Shown: piece by piece, positions 42,701 to 53,103 of the stretch
How the letters are laid out: each line of letters begins with the position of its first letter
How positions within the stretch are numbered: the first letter of the stretch is position 1
Source of the DNA: Bettongia penicillata ogilbyi
Lineage: Eukaryota > Chordata > Mammalia > Diprotodontia > Potoroidae
Direction of reading: 5' to 3'
Assembly: GCA_023548195.1 (NCBI GenBank)
Contig: JAJHZJ010000496.1
Location: 6,208,702 to 6,272,701, forward strand
Length of the DNA: 64,000 bases
Program-made: the position numbers and the translations under genes
The notes under the pieces: model-generated
Seen by the model: only the letters and a program-made list of their open reading frames with translations
What the model was told of the DNA's origin: nothing
Databases searched by the model: none

Positions 42701-44055
42701 TGCCTACTCAGTAAATTTTTGCCCGGAAGTTTCATGAGTAACTGCCAGCTGTTACTAGATTAGGCCTTAAATCAGGTTGTATGGTGGATAAACATAGCAG
42801 TTCCTCATTCATCCAACATTGTAGGTAATGAGGTGTTCAGAGGACTGAATTTTACACCTAACTGAAACTGTTCATTTTAAGGAGGGAAATTATTTATATT
42901 TTAAATGGAATTTTCCTTTTACTGTATTGCATATTTCCATGCCTGACCAACTCAAGAATAGAGAACAGTTTCTAACATTTTCTAGATGGTTCTTTGACCA
43001 CTGTAAGCATATATTACTGTCCTATAATTATAGTATGCCTTCTAAGATTATTGAGATATATGATATTTCATCTTTGCATTGTATGTCCACATGATGTTTT
43101 ATTTTCTTAGGTGGCAATATTCTAGAATATAGACCCTCCCTTCTTCTGGATTTTATTTTGCATTTGGATTGCCTTTCACTTAATCTGCTTTTAAGCCCTA
43201 GAATAAAATGCTTGGACTTGCTTGCATTTTCCCTGTTACTCGTAGACTTTGTCAACTTCTGTGTGTGTACCTGTGTCCCAGACAGTGAAGGTTGCTAGTA
43301 ACAACTTGCTGAACATTTGTGGTGTCATCAAGTATGAAAAAGAAAGAAATAAAGGAAAGAGAAAGTGATTTGTTCAATTATTTTTTAAACTGAGGAATGA
43401 AGCAAATGAATACGCTAACAAGCGAGATATTTTTCAGTAGAATAAATGCTTACTTTTTTAATGTGAAGTCTATTAATTCCTGCAATGAAAACCTAGGTTT
43501 GGTGGAATAAACTTATCCTTGTGGGGTTTTTATATTTATTAATATATTTTCATATTTACATAATATTTATTAAAATAAACATTCCTGTCTTTCTTGTATT
43601 TATCATATATTATCATTCATAATGCAACATACACGTATTTTAAATATCACAATGAAACAAAGTCACAATGGTATCCTTTTTTTAAAATAAATCAGTATTT
43701 TCTATGATGGATTATATTTTTTAACACAGCAGATTTTAATATTAGAATGATAATGTAACAGTATCATTCAGAAACTATATTTATCGCCTATGGAAACAAC
43801 TACCATTTTAAAATCTAGCATATGACCCATAAAAACACCATTCAAAGTGTGCTCTAGAAAACTGCAATTTCTGATTTAAATCAAAATGGAGTGATAACTT
43901 GTTACAAATGTGAATGGCTTGGTTTTTCTTTTCTATTTTTTTTTTTGGTGATATATATGAGAATTACTTATCTATGTGCACAAAATGATGAAAAGTGTAA
44001 AAAGAGTAAAGCAGGTATTACATTCTGTTTCCACTGGTACCCTCTAATAGAACAT
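42701..44055. other. AT-rich repeat-free stretch
   Basis: 1.35 kb with no recognisable repeat, gene or RNA. 43500-43800 is particularly AT-rich (tatttattaatatattttca). Confidence 0.45.
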
Positions 44056-44059
44056 CTGC

Positions 44060-44402
44060 TTGGTTGTCATCTGGCCAGCCTTTGAACATTTCAGCAAGAG
44101 TGATTTTTCCCGAAGCCCAGGTCTAATCATATCAGCCCCAATGTCTTTCTCTGTAAATACCAATAGCCCCATATTACCTCAAATATCAAATATAAGCTTT
44201 TTTGTTTGTCACAGAAAGCTCTTGAAAGATTGCTTTCTTCATATCTTTACAGCCTTCTTACTCATTATTCTCCTCCCTATGCTCTATTGTCCTACCATAC
44301 TGGCCTTTTTAAAATTCTTCTCATGCCGTGTTCAGTCTCTTATTTCCATACCTCTGTAACCATTGTTACCCGTGTCCAGAATGCTACCAGAACATTTATC
44401 AA
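44060..44402 (+). repeat. L2 LINE 3' portion
   Basis: ttgaacatttcagcaagagtg, ggtctaatcatatcagcccc, ttacctcaaatatcaaatat, cttacagcct-like text, accatactggcctttttaaa, gtgtccagaatgctaccag. The coding frame is decayed. Confidence 0.65.
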
Positions 44403-46020
44403 TAAATATGTGTTTAAGTACTTAATGTGATTCTGGTAGGATCTCCTGCTCTCCATAAAATTAAGCACCCAAATGAACAGCAATTAAAGATCTTAAATGT
44501 TCTTTAGACTCCCTGTTTTCTTCTCTTCAAAAAAGGGTTTCTATTCCATAAAATTTGAATAAAATTTCTCTTTAACCATCTGGAAAACCACAGTCAGGCT
44601 GGTCACATTGTGGCTGATGTTCTAGTTTCACATGGTCTAAAAGTTTTTTGTGAATATGTGAATAATAAGTTTAATGTATAATAACATTTAATGTCTAATA
44701 ATATATACACAGATCATAAGCTACATGAAACATTTTATTAGGGCTTTTTTGCATGTAAAATGCTTTGTACAATGGGGCAATTAATGGTTGCTAATGACCA
44801 ATTTAACATCACTTGATGTGGTTATAAATATTTCATCATTAGACATACTTTAATTCATTGCCTCAGTAAATACTATACTTAAAAAAACAAAACAACTTTA
44901 TGCATGCTTGTATGCAGAGTGTGTTCTAGTGATTAACAGGAAGATCTGTGTTCTCATCCACATGGACACATCGCAGCGTGTATTCCAACTCCATCTCCTA
45001 TTTTCCACCTCTCCACACTAACACCAAATAGACAAACAAAATAAACCAAAACAGAAACTTCTAGCCTTCAATCTCTGACTTTGTAGATAAACTTGGAGAC
45101 TCTTCGAGCACCATAGAAGTGATGTGACTTGCACGAGGAAGAAGGGAGAAAAGAAGGGCTTGAAGAAAGAGAAGGAATGATGAAAGGGATTTGGGAGGCA
45201 GTGCAATTGTGGAGCAGATTAAGTTTTGAATCTAGGAAAGAGGAACTGAGAATTTGAGAAACTGGAGGATAAGAGAATTTTGAGCTGAAGAAAGAGCAGA
45301 GTTTGAGCTAAGAGGAGGAGGGGAAGAAATGACAAAGAAATACAAGAAGACATTTCCAGCCTAGATGATTACCTAAACGGAGGAGGACTACCCAACTCTC
45401 ACATGCCAACTGTAGCAAAAACCTGAAATTCAAATCCAATAATGATTTAAAGAGCCAATAGTAAACTGCATTAGGTAACTTCTTTTATAGCAAAACTGTA
45501 TAAAAAATCATCCAGAATCTTGTAGACAATATTCTGTGACTTAGCCAGTGCCTGTGTGGACAAACTGGTAATCTCTTGGCATGACCAGGGACATATCAGA
45601 GATGTGTATGCTACAGGGCTCTAGGTCTGGAAGCAGTAAAAGCAGGATGTTCCCACAAGAAACCTGGGGGGTTGGGTGAGAAGATTCCCAGGTGGATTAA
45701 ATCTATAGAAGGAACTTTAGAAACCACCAGGAAGAATAGTAACTAGTAATGTTGTGTCACCATCTTGGTGCCCAAGAGCACAGGATTACCTACCTAGAGG
45801 GTCAGGGGCCTAGAGGGCTACCTAGCTCTCTTTCTTGAGGTATAGTGGAAGGCGCTCTAAATGCAGACCTTTGAACTTTAAAGATCCAGTGGGGCTTAAC
45901 CTAGGACATGTAGGTCAAGGCAGGAACCCAGATGACCAGTGATGGGAGGGAATGGCCATGAAGTCCCTCATTCTGAAGGTGTATCAAAGGGGAAAGAAAA
46001 GAGAAAAAACACAGAATGAG
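44403..46020. other. Mostly unassigned stretch
   Basis: No gene or clear repeat. 45440-45980 (gaagcagtaaaagcaggatg, gtcaccatcttggtgcccaa) has a GC-richer, repeat-like texture that I cannot assign. 45160-45360 is purine-rich. Confidence 0.35.
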
Positions 46021-46024
46021 AATC

Positions 46025-46300
46025 AAAGTGGATGAATGGCCATCAGTTGGAGTACTTGCCTGATTGTTATATGTGTGTCATGAAATATTATTGCACTTTA
46101 AGAAATTTTGAAGGGGATAATTTCAGTGAATCCTAGATAATGTGAACTGATGCCAAAGAAATTGAGAAACAGGAAAACAATTTATAAAAAGACAGTAACA
46201 TTGTAAAAGAAAACAAAACAACTTTGAGATATCTAACAAGTCTCGTCAATGCAATTATCAAGCAGGTTTCCAGTAGCATGTGACATACGGAGAGACAGAG
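46025..46300 (+). repeat. Old L1 3' end fragment
   Basis: ggatgaatggccatcagttgg, catgaaatattattgcactt, tgtgaactgatgccaaag, cagtaacattgtaaaag and ctcgtcaatgcaattatcaa parallel the ORF2 C-terminal end of L1. More diverged than the fragments at 8639 and 9339. Confidence 0.6.
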
Positions 46301-46329
46301 ATTTATGAACCTAGGAAAAAAGGAAGGCA

Positions 46330-46440
46330 GGAGAGAGAGAGAGACAGACAGAGAGAAAGAGAGAGACAGAGACAGATAGACGGAGGGGGGGAGGAAAGGG
46401 GAGAGGAAGAAAGGATAGAGAGAAGCATGGAGAGAGAGAA
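46330..46440. repeat. GAGA purine tract
   Basis: (GA)n with AGAC and G6 interruptions. Arginine/glutamate-rich and serine/leucine-rich ORFs across it are artefacts. Confidence 0.9.
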
Positions 46441-46659
46441 GTCCCTTGAGTCCATTTATCACAGAAATAACATTTACCATGAAGTGTATGATAGAAAAGA
46501 GTGCTTAGGGATCTTCTTTTGGATAGCAAAGAGAATATCTCAATAGCATATTGATTTTGAATTAGGAAAGTCAGAGGTTATCTGTTATGATGCGCAGCAT
46601 CAGCCAAATGCTAAAATGTCCCTATCGCAGCTCTCCTACCATCACAGAGATAATGTGAG

Positions 46660-46785
46660 TTCTAGTCCCCCAGCAGCATGTAAATACCTAGAGTACACAG
46701 TTTATCTTCTTGTATTTGTATCTCTGGCCCCTAGCACATGTAAGTTGCTTAATAAAGGCTTTTGGATTGGCTTAAGCTGGCTAAA
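46660..46785 (+). repeat. L2 LINE 3' end
   Basis: cttgtatttgtatctctggcccc, tagcacatgtaagttgctta, ataaaggcttttggattgg. Confidence 0.7.
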
Positions 46786-46799
46786 ATGTTAGTGATAAT

Positions 46800-46939
46800 G
46801 TCATTTTTTAGAATCTCTTGTTTCCTTCAAAATTCAAATCAAAAAATATGTTACACATGAAGCTGTTCCTGATCCTCCAAAGATTCCTCTCTCCCCAAAA
46901 TTGTCTTGTATTTGCTTTTTTTTAGTAATTATTAATATC
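46800..46939 (+). repeat. L2 LINE, first half, split by HAL1 copy 3
   Basis: ttcaaaattcaaatcaaaaaa, acatgaagctgttcctgatcc, tgtcttgtatttgctt. It resumes at 49097 with atatagtgtaagcctcctga, exactly beyond the HAL1 element. Confidence 0.7.
46924..46939. repeat. Target-site duplication, left copy, HAL1 copy 3
   Basis: agtaattattaatatc, identical over 16 bases to 49097-49112. Confidence 0.85.
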
Positions 46940-47101
46940 TTTATACCTGTTCCCTCTATGTATATCCTTTTTATATTTCATAATATATGCACAATTCTCA
47001 AGATTAACAGGTATCTACTTCCCTTATAGGGAGGTAAACAGTTTGCCCAAATTGAGTAACAAGTTCCCCCCCCCACTCCCTCCCCCACCCCATTTACCTT
47101 T

Positions 47102-48135
47102 TTATGCTTCTCTTGGGACATGCATTTGAAGATTGAATTGTCTATTAAGTTCTGATGTTTTTGTCAAGAAGATCTGGAAATCCTTTACCTCGTTGAATGA
47201 CAGTCTCCTTGCCTGAAATGTTATGCTGAACTTTACTGGGTAGTTGATCCTTGGTTGTAGTCCCAGGTCTTTTGCCTTATGGAATATTGGATTCCAATTC
47301 CTTCGATCTTTTAATGTAGAAGCTGCAAGGTCCTGTGTGATCCTGACTGTTGTTCCTTGATATTTGAATTGTTTCTTTCTGTCTGCCTGTAGTATTTTCT
47401 TTTTCACTTGATAGTTCTGGAATTTGGCAACGATATTTCTTGGGGTTTTGAGTTTGGGATCCATTCTGGGAGGTGAGTAGTGAATTCTTTCAATGATTAT
47501 TTTGCTCTCTGAATCTAGCACTTCTGGGCAGTTTTCCTTGATGATTTCCTGGAAGATATTGTGCAGACTCTTCTTTTTGTCATGGCTTTCTGGCAGGCCA
47601 ATAATTCTTAAATTTCCGCTCCTGGATCTATTTTCCAGGTTAAGTTATTTTTCAAATTTGATATTTTACGTTTCCTTCTATCTTTTCATTCTTTAGATTT
47701 TGTTTGACTGATTCTTGCTGTCTCATTGAGTCATTAGTTTCTACTTGCCCAATTTTAATCTTTATCAGATTGTTTTCTTCAGTTCACTTTTGCATCTCCT
47801 TTTCTATCTGTCCAATTTTTCCTTTTAAGGAGTTATTTTCTCCAGTTAATTTTTGTTCTTCCTTTTCCATTTGTTCAATTTTCCTTTTCAAAGATATGTT
47901 CTCATCAGTGAATTCTTTTTTCATAATTTTAAAATTATTGGCCAGTTTTTCTTCCATTTCCTTCTTCAGCTATTCCTGGAGAGCTGTTTGTGCATGTGAG
48001 CAGTTCATGGTCCGTTCTGAAGTTTCAGATGGAAGTACAGTCTCAGTACTGACGTCTTTGGTATTTGGGCTTTGGTCTTTATCCCCATAGGAAGATTCTA
48101 TGGTTTTTCGCCCTCTTTTGCTTTTTCTTGTTCAT
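47102..48135 (-). pseudogene. LINE-1 ORF1p, frameshifted (HAL1 copy 3)
   Basis: RNA-binding ORF1p of L1. The ATG at 48135 reads MNKKKQKR. A K/E-rich coiled-coil region is broken by indels (about 47690-48000). The C-terminal domain is open at 47102-47521: LKTPRNIVAKFQNYQVKKKI, QFKYQGTTVRITQDLAASTL, NEVKDFQIFL. The stop follows HVPREA. Many substitutions from copies 1, 2 and 4 (e.g. LKDRRNWNPIFHKAKDLG) place it in an older subfamily. Confidence 0.88.
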
Positions 48136-49096
48136 GATGTTGATTGTGTGTTGTGGCTTCTAGTTATTTCAATTAGTTCTTTCACCAGAAATTGGTGTTG
48201 AGGCAACTTGTGTGGAAAAGCTTAGAGCACGTTTTTGGTTTGTGTTTCTCTGATCAGCCCTGTGGCTAGCTTGTTAAGTGTTGGGGAAGAGTGGTCTGAT
48301 CACAGGGGATCTCCTCAGCTAAACTGAGGCAAAGGCAAGCTCAGGGGATGGTGGTCCCAGCTGCCCTACTGTCTTCCCATTTCCCCTGGACAGCTGAGGC
48401 ACACCTAGATGCTAGTTCATGTTCCCACCCCTCCTGGCACTGAGGCTTGCCTGGGTCCTAGTGCAAGTTTTCTCCACCCTGGGTCCTCTGTCCTTCCGGT
48501 TTGCCTCTGCCACAGTAGGAGGAATCCCCCTTAGCTATTTTCCTAGCCTCAGGTGTTATGAAACTTTGACACCTTTGCTGTTTCTGCTGATCCAGGATTT
48601 TCCTGGGGAAATATTTTATGCTTCTTTCAAGGTCATCAAGGGGGAAGGAGAGAGCATTTACTGATCACTCCATCGTCCTGGCTCCTGGAAGTTCAAGTAG
48701 GTGACTTACCAAAGTTTAATCTTCAAACTGAAGGTCTCAGGAGCTGCTGTGCTGATATCTGGTGTTCAGCGGCTCTCTCTGGCTCGGTTCAGCTTGTCTA
48801 CCACCCTTGGTGCTGTTCTGCCAGTTTTGCCCACTGCTCTTGGGTTTCTTGGGCCCCTTCTGCTCTGCTGCACTGGACGCACTGTGCTGTGCCCTGGGGG
48901 CTCACCCCCATGGAACAGATACTTCCCGTGGACCTTCCAGTCTGTCCTGGACTCCGAATCCACCACAGTCTGTCTCCCAATGGATTTCGCACCTCCAAAA
49001 TTTGGTCAGATTCTCCTTTCAGAGGTATCCGAAGGAGTTTCTCTAAGAGCTTAGGTGAGTCATTGCTCTCACTCCGCCATCTTGGCTCCACCCCCC
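48136..49096 (-). promoter_or_regulatory. HAL1 copy 3 5' region with YY1-like motif
   Basis: Presumed internal promoter, GC-rich. CAAGATGGC is intact (gccatcttg on plus, 49076-49084), about 13 bases from the element start. On the antisense (plus) strand an ORF of 117 codons (48701-49054) and two overlapping ones remain open, comparable in position to the antisense ORFs of the other copies; APPKFGQ may equal PEFVGS. Confidence 0.55.
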
Positions 49097-49112
49097 AGTA
49101 ATTATTAATATC
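49097..49112. repeat. Target-site duplication, right copy, HAL1 copy 3
   Basis: agtaattattaatatc, partner of 46924-46939. Confidence 0.85.
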
Positions 49113-49255
49113 CAACTCTTCTCAAATATAGTGTAAGCCTCCTGAAGGCAGAGAGTATTTCATGTTCTTATTTATATCTACTAATCAAGCACTGTACTTC
49201 GCACAGAATACAGTAAGTATTTAATATAGGCTTTTTGAACAATTGGTTGATTGGA
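49097..49255 (+). repeat. L2 LINE, second half, split by HAL1 copy 3
   Basis: gtgtaagcctcctgaaggcag, aagcactgtacttcgcacag, aatacagtaagtatttaata: the L2 terminus continuing from 46939. Bases 49256-49515 are unrecognised. Confidence 0.75.
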
Positions 49256-49516
49256 TTAATGGATCAAGAATTGAGAGAGGCATTTGGTGAAAGGTTTTAC
49301 CTTTAGTAAAAGAGATGTTGCAATTATGATGTTTCAAACTAAAACAGACTAGAAGGTAATGCAATAATGCAATGTAGAAACAGGTTATGCTTGGGAGGGA
49401 GAATGCCTGAAAGTACAAATTTGAAATCAAATATGTAAGGCAATCTTTGAGAGACAGCCAGTTTTCAGATTCACATGTGTATTTCTGCAGACATAATGGG
49501 TTACATGTGAATATAT

Positions 49517-49548
49517 ATGTGTGTGTGTGTGTGAATGTGTGTGTGTAT
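49517..49548. repeat. GT microsatellite
   Basis: (TG)n with one AA interruption, directly upstream of a SINE. Confidence 0.9.
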
Positions 49549-49798
49549 GACTAGCGAGGTGGGACAGTAGATGGAGTGCTTGGCCTGGAGTCATGATGAC
49601 CTGAGTTCCAGTGTGGCGTTGGATACTTACTAACTGTGTGACCCTAGACAAGTCACTTAACCCTGTTTTACCTCAGTTCCTCATCTGTAGAATGAGCTGG
49701 AGAAGGAAATGGCAAACTACTCCTGTATCTTTGCCTAGAAAGCCCTAAATGAGTTCATGGAGAATTGGGCATGACTGAAAAAAGGAAAAAAAAAAACC
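49549..49798 (+). repeat. Marsupial tRNA-derived CORE-SINE, complete
   Basis: Head tagcgaggtgggacagtagatgg, gtgtgaccctagacaagtca, core cctcagttcctcatctgtag, gctggagaaggaaatggca, gaaagccctaaatgagttc, gggcatgactgaaaaa, then an A-rich tail (A11). One of the best-preserved SINEs here. Confidence 0.9.
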
Positions 49799-50819
49799 TT
49801 TTTTTAAAAAAAGCCCAATATCTGAATTTTACAGATACACACATAGTTTTAAGTATGGGTATTTGACTCCTCTATTGCCTAATTTTAATTGTACCTTTTT
49901 GAGACAATAGCCTTGTGTATTGCTTAATATCAAGGGTTTGAGATTTGTGTCTCAAGCATTTGGCATAGGATGATGGCTATCATGCCGTGTATATGGTGCA
50001 TATGTACTTAAATGAAACATTTCTTTATGATCTTTTGGTAATTCACACTATCCTTTATGTTATGCACATGCTGCTATCTTTACAGTGTTCACACATAAGC
50101 ATATACATACTTTACGCACATGTGCTGTGTATAAACGTATATGAAATATTGAAAGAGACTAAAAGCATGTTATTTTAATTAAGACCAACTTATATTGTGA
50201 TAATTGATACTTTCTTGAAATTGAGCCTGCACGGGGGAGAAACCCAACATTTTCTGTAATTATTAAGAGTAAATATGTGAAATAGGATTATACGATGTGT
50301 ATTGGTGATATAGCACAAGCACAAAAAGTGAATTTTAAGCATAGAACAATATCAGATCATTTTAATCTTTTCAACTAGGTGACCTCTGTGAGATTTGAAA
50401 TTCTAAGTTTTTGTAATCTGAATGTTTTGTTTTAAAAACAACCTCAATAATATTTTCTGATTCTAAAATAACTCTACTACAAGCAAAGTTTGGGCTCCCT
50501 TGTGGTTTATCGTCTCTGGAGACTCAGTTTCTTTGAGGATGAGAGTTTTCCAGCATTGGCTCTGAAAATTCTGGCTTCCTATGCATTTAAGATTACTTAA
50601 TAGCTTCTCTGGGACTCTGCAAAGCTACCTTTTGATAAATATACCATAGTTGTAATAAAACCAAATTCACCCTAGTACTGATCAGGCTAAGGAAGGTAAT
50701 TAAAAAAATCTCAAACTACTTTATCTTGATTCTCATTTATTATCTAGGTATCACATTTGGATTTAAGATGAAATTATGTTTGTTGGTGAATTTGATGTAA
50801 TTTTTTTAAATTTTAAATT
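49799..50819. other. Non-repetitive stretch
   Basis: About 1 kb of AT-rich sequence with no recognised repeat or gene; this is the target locus of HAL1 copy 4. Confidence 0.5.
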
Positions 50820-50832
50820 CAAAAGTCTTTGT
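50820..50832. repeat. Target-site duplication, left copy, HAL1 copy 4
   Basis: caaaagtctttgt, identical to 53091-53103. The cut is at ttc/aaaa, close to the L1 endonuclease consensus TT/AAAA. Confidence 0.9.
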
Positions 50833-50843
50833 TGGGGGTGCAG

Positions 50844-50853
50844 CCAAGATGGC
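50844..50853 (+). promoter_or_regulatory. YY1-like motif at the L1 5' end
   Basis: ccaagatggc, 12-21 bases into the element. The same position and sequence occur in copies 1 and 3, and in human L1, where YY1 sets accurate initiation. Confidence 0.6.
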
Positions 50854-51144
50854 TGAGTAGAAAGACTCACGTATGCCAGCTCTGAACCCACAGCCCATAT
50901 ATTTCCTGCAAGAAGAACTCCCCACAAATTCTGGAGTACTGCAAGGTGCGCAGAAACACAGTGGAAAAGATTTCCGTTCCAGACAGCCCTGGAGAGCCAT
51001 CCCCGGGGGTCCATCGTGCTCTGGACAGTGGAATCCACCCTGTGCTGCCCTGGCCGGGTGGCCCCAGAGGAGCAGATCCAAGCAGGCTTTAGGGACAGAA
51101 TCTCTGGCGGCCGGGAAGGTCCCTCCACCCACAGACGCTACAGG

Positions 51145-51417
51145 TCAGTGAGAGACGTCTGGGCTGGCCAAGAGGGGAGCAGGGTGTCTCTGTGACTCGG
51201 GCCCCCTCGGGAGGCAGTGGCAGAGGGAGCGGCAGAAGCAGCAGCAGAGGCCCGGGACCCCCTGAGCAGCAGGCAGAAGTTCAGGGCCATTACCAAAGGT
51301 CTCTGCATAAACCCCCTGAGGGAACTGAGCCTGGGAGATGGCCCTGCCCCCACCCCAGCACCAGAACTTAAGCTCACATTGAATAGCAGCCATGTCTGCT
51401 GCGGAAAGCCCATTCAA
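51145..51417 (-). other. Distal antisense ORF in HAL1 copy 4 5' region (90 aa)
   Basis: MAAIQCELKFWCWGGG and SQAQFPQGVYAETFGNG correspond residue for residue to the copy 1 antisense ORF at 2734-2922. Copy 2 has stops at this place. Coding is unproven. Confidence 0.3.
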
Positions 51418-51498
51418 ATCTTAGACCCCAAGCACTAGCTGGACAGATCTAGGCGGGGGTGGAGAGGAATCTCAGAAGTCAAGTAACTGGCTGGGAAA

Positions 51499-52605
51499 AT
51501 GCCCAGAAAAGGGAAGAAAAATAAGACTATAGAAAGCTACTTTGATGAGGTACAGATGTTCCCACCTTTCAATTCTGATGAAGAGGAACTATTCTTACCA
51601 TCATGGAAAGATGTAGAGGTCAGGGCCTCTGTATCCCAGACATTCCAGGTGGATGTCTGGTGGGCTCAGGCCATGGAAGAGCTCAAAAAGGATTTTGAAA
51701 ATCAAATTAGACAGGTGGAGGAAAAACTGGGAAGAAAAATGAGAGAGATGCAAGAAAAGCATGAAAAACGGGTCAATACCTTGCTAAAGGAGACCCAAAA
51801 AAATGCTGAAGAAAATAACACCTTGAAAAATAGGCTCACCCAATTGGCTCACTCAAAAGAGGTTCAAAAAGCCAATGAGGAGAAGAATGCTTTCAAAAGT
51901 AGAATTGGCCAAATGGAAAAAGAGGTTCAAAAGCTCACTGAAGATAATACTTCTCTCAAAATTAGAATGGAACAGATGGAGTCTAATGACTTTACGAGAA
52001 ACCAAGAAATCACCAAACAAAACCAAAAGAATGAAAAAATGGAAGAGAATGTGAAATATCTCATTGGAAAAACAACTGACCTGGAAAATAGATCCAGGAG
52101 AGACAATTTTAAAATTATGGGACTACCTGAAAGTCATGATCAAAAAAAAGAGCCTAGACATCATCTTCCATGAAATTATTGAGGAAAACTACCCTGGTAT
52201 TCTACAACCAGAGGGCAAAATAAGTATTGAAAGAATCCATCGATCACCACCTGAAAGAGATCCAAAAAGAGAAACTCCTAGGAACATTGTGGCCAAATTC
52301 CAGAGTTCCCAGGTCAAGGAGAAAATATTGCAAGCAGCTAGAAAGAAACAATTCCAGTATTGTGGAAATACAATCAGGATAACTCAAGAGCTAGCAGCTT
52401 CTACATTAAGGGATCGAAGGGAGTGGAATAGGATATTCCAGAAGTCAAAGGAACTAGGACTAAAACCAAGAATCACCTACCCAGCAAAGCTGAGTATAAT
52501 ACTTCAGGGGAAAATATGGTCTTTCAATGAAATAGAGGACTTTCAAGCATTCTTGACGAAAAGACCAGAGCTAAAAGAAAATTTGACTTTCAAACACAAG
52601 AATGA
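51499..52605 (+). pseudogene. LINE-1 ORF1p, nearly intact (HAL1 copy 4)
   Basis: L1 ORF1p forms trimers and binds L1 RNA. Start MPRKGKKNKTIESYF at 51499. A long K/E/Q coiled coil spans about residues 55-205 (MEELKKDFENQIRQVEEKLG, KNRLTQLAHSKEVQK, MEQMESNDFTRNQEITKQNQ). An RRM-like start is at RRDNFKIMGLPES. The C-terminal domain has RETPRNIVAKFQSSQVKEKI, CGNTIRITQELAASTLRDRR and KLSIILQG. One extra A in the A8 run at 52142-52149 shifts the frame, and one base lost near 52573 shifts it again before the ancestral stop at 52603-52605. The reading instead runs to 52645. Relative to copy 2 two extra codons (HS) lie in the coiled coil. Length is about 370 codons, near the family norm. Confidence 0.92.
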
Positions 52606-52738
52606 GAAGAAGCATGAAAAAGTAAACAGCAAAGAGAAGTCATAAGGGACTTACCAAAAGTGAACTGTGTACATTCCTACATAGAAAGACAATATTTGTA
52701 ACTCTTAAAACTTTTCAGTATCTGGGTAGTTGGTGGGA

Positions 52739-52780
<42 letters not shown>

Positions 52781-52838
52781 CCACACACGTACACGTGTGC
52801 ACGCACACACACATACACACATGCACACACATACAGAG
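52739..52838. repeat. CA microsatellite inside HAL1 copy 4
   Basis: (CA)18 or so followed by impure CA/CG-rich units, equivalent to the arrays in copies 1 and 2. Confidence 0.95.
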
Positions 52839-53050
52839 ACAGAGAGCACAGAGTGAATTGGACCATATCTTAAAAGAAATTAAGGTAAATGTTGAGAGAG
52901 AAATGTAGTGGGAGGAAAGAAGGTGAAATGGAATGGGGTAAATTATATCTCATTCAAGAGGCAAACAGGAGACTCTTTAATGGAGGGAAAAAGAGGAGAG
53001 CTGAGGAAAAAACATGAAGTTTACTCTCATCACATTCAACTAAAGGAAGG

Positions 53051-53056
53051 AATAAA
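53051..53056 (+). terminator. Internal AATAAA polyadenylation signal
   Basis: AATAAA lies 35 bases before the 3' end of copy 4. The same hexamer is in copies 1 and 2 (tttatt on plus near 1084 and 16534), where transcription evidently read on to the distal tail. Confidence 0.45.
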
Positions 53057-53090
53057 ATGCACACTCATTTTGGTATGAAAACCTATCTTA

Positions 53091-53103
53091 CAAAAGTCTT
53101 TGT
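53091..53103. repeat. Target-site duplication, right copy, HAL1 copy 4
   Basis: caaaagtctttgt, partner of 50820-50832. Confidence 0.9.

Larger units (their letters stand above)
46940..49096 (-). mobile_element. HAL1-like (ORF2-less) LINE-1, copy 3, no poly(A)
   Basis: A 2.16-kb minus-strand element of a more distant L1 subfamily. It starts at ggggggtggagccaagatgg (49096 downward). It has a 960-bp 5' region, a broken ORF1 (48135 to 47102), a G-rich run (47066-47092 on plus as CCCC), and about 120 bases that align with the aactgtttacattcctaca region just after ORF1 in the other copies. It then ends without a tail. The perfect 16-bp duplication and an L2 continuous across the site prove the boundaries. 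It has no TG microsatellite and no long 3' region. Confidence 0.85.
50763..51128 (-). other. Antisense ORF across HAL1 copy 4 5' end (121 aa)
   Basis: Begins MEGPS about 296 bases inside the element and continues about 70 bases past its 5' end into flanking DNA, so any product would be chimeric. It shares SLKPA.ICSS, WNGNL.HCV.A and ELAYVSLST.PSWL with the copy 1 ORF at 2981-3280. An overlapping frame (50806-51132, MGGGTF) is also open. No domain is recognised. Confidence 0.35.
50833..53090 (+). mobile_element. HAL1-like (ORF2-less) LINE-1, copy 4, youngest
   Basis: A 2.26-kb plus-strand element. It has a tgggggtgcagccaagatgg start, a 666-bp 5' region, a nearly intact ORF1 (51499-52605), a (CA)n array (52739-52838), and about 250 bp of downstream sequence equal to the proximal part of the copy 1 and 2 3' regions. 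It stops at acctatcttacaa, where copies 1 and 2 continue for 600 more bases. There is no poly(A) beyond AAAA. An AATAAA lies at 53051-53056, 35 bases before the end. The perfect 13-bp duplication shows a recent, complete insertion event. Confidence 0.9.

Noticed and set aside
44403..46020. A possible endogenous retroviral LTR around 45440-45980
   Set aside because: GC-richer texture and a terminal-like caccatcttgg were noticed, but no TG...CA ends, duplicate LTR, primer-binding site or gag/pol reading was found.
46133..46546. ORFs of 72-115 codons, arginine/glutamate-rich on plus and serine/leucine-rich on minus
   Set aside because: Translation of a GAGA purine tract.
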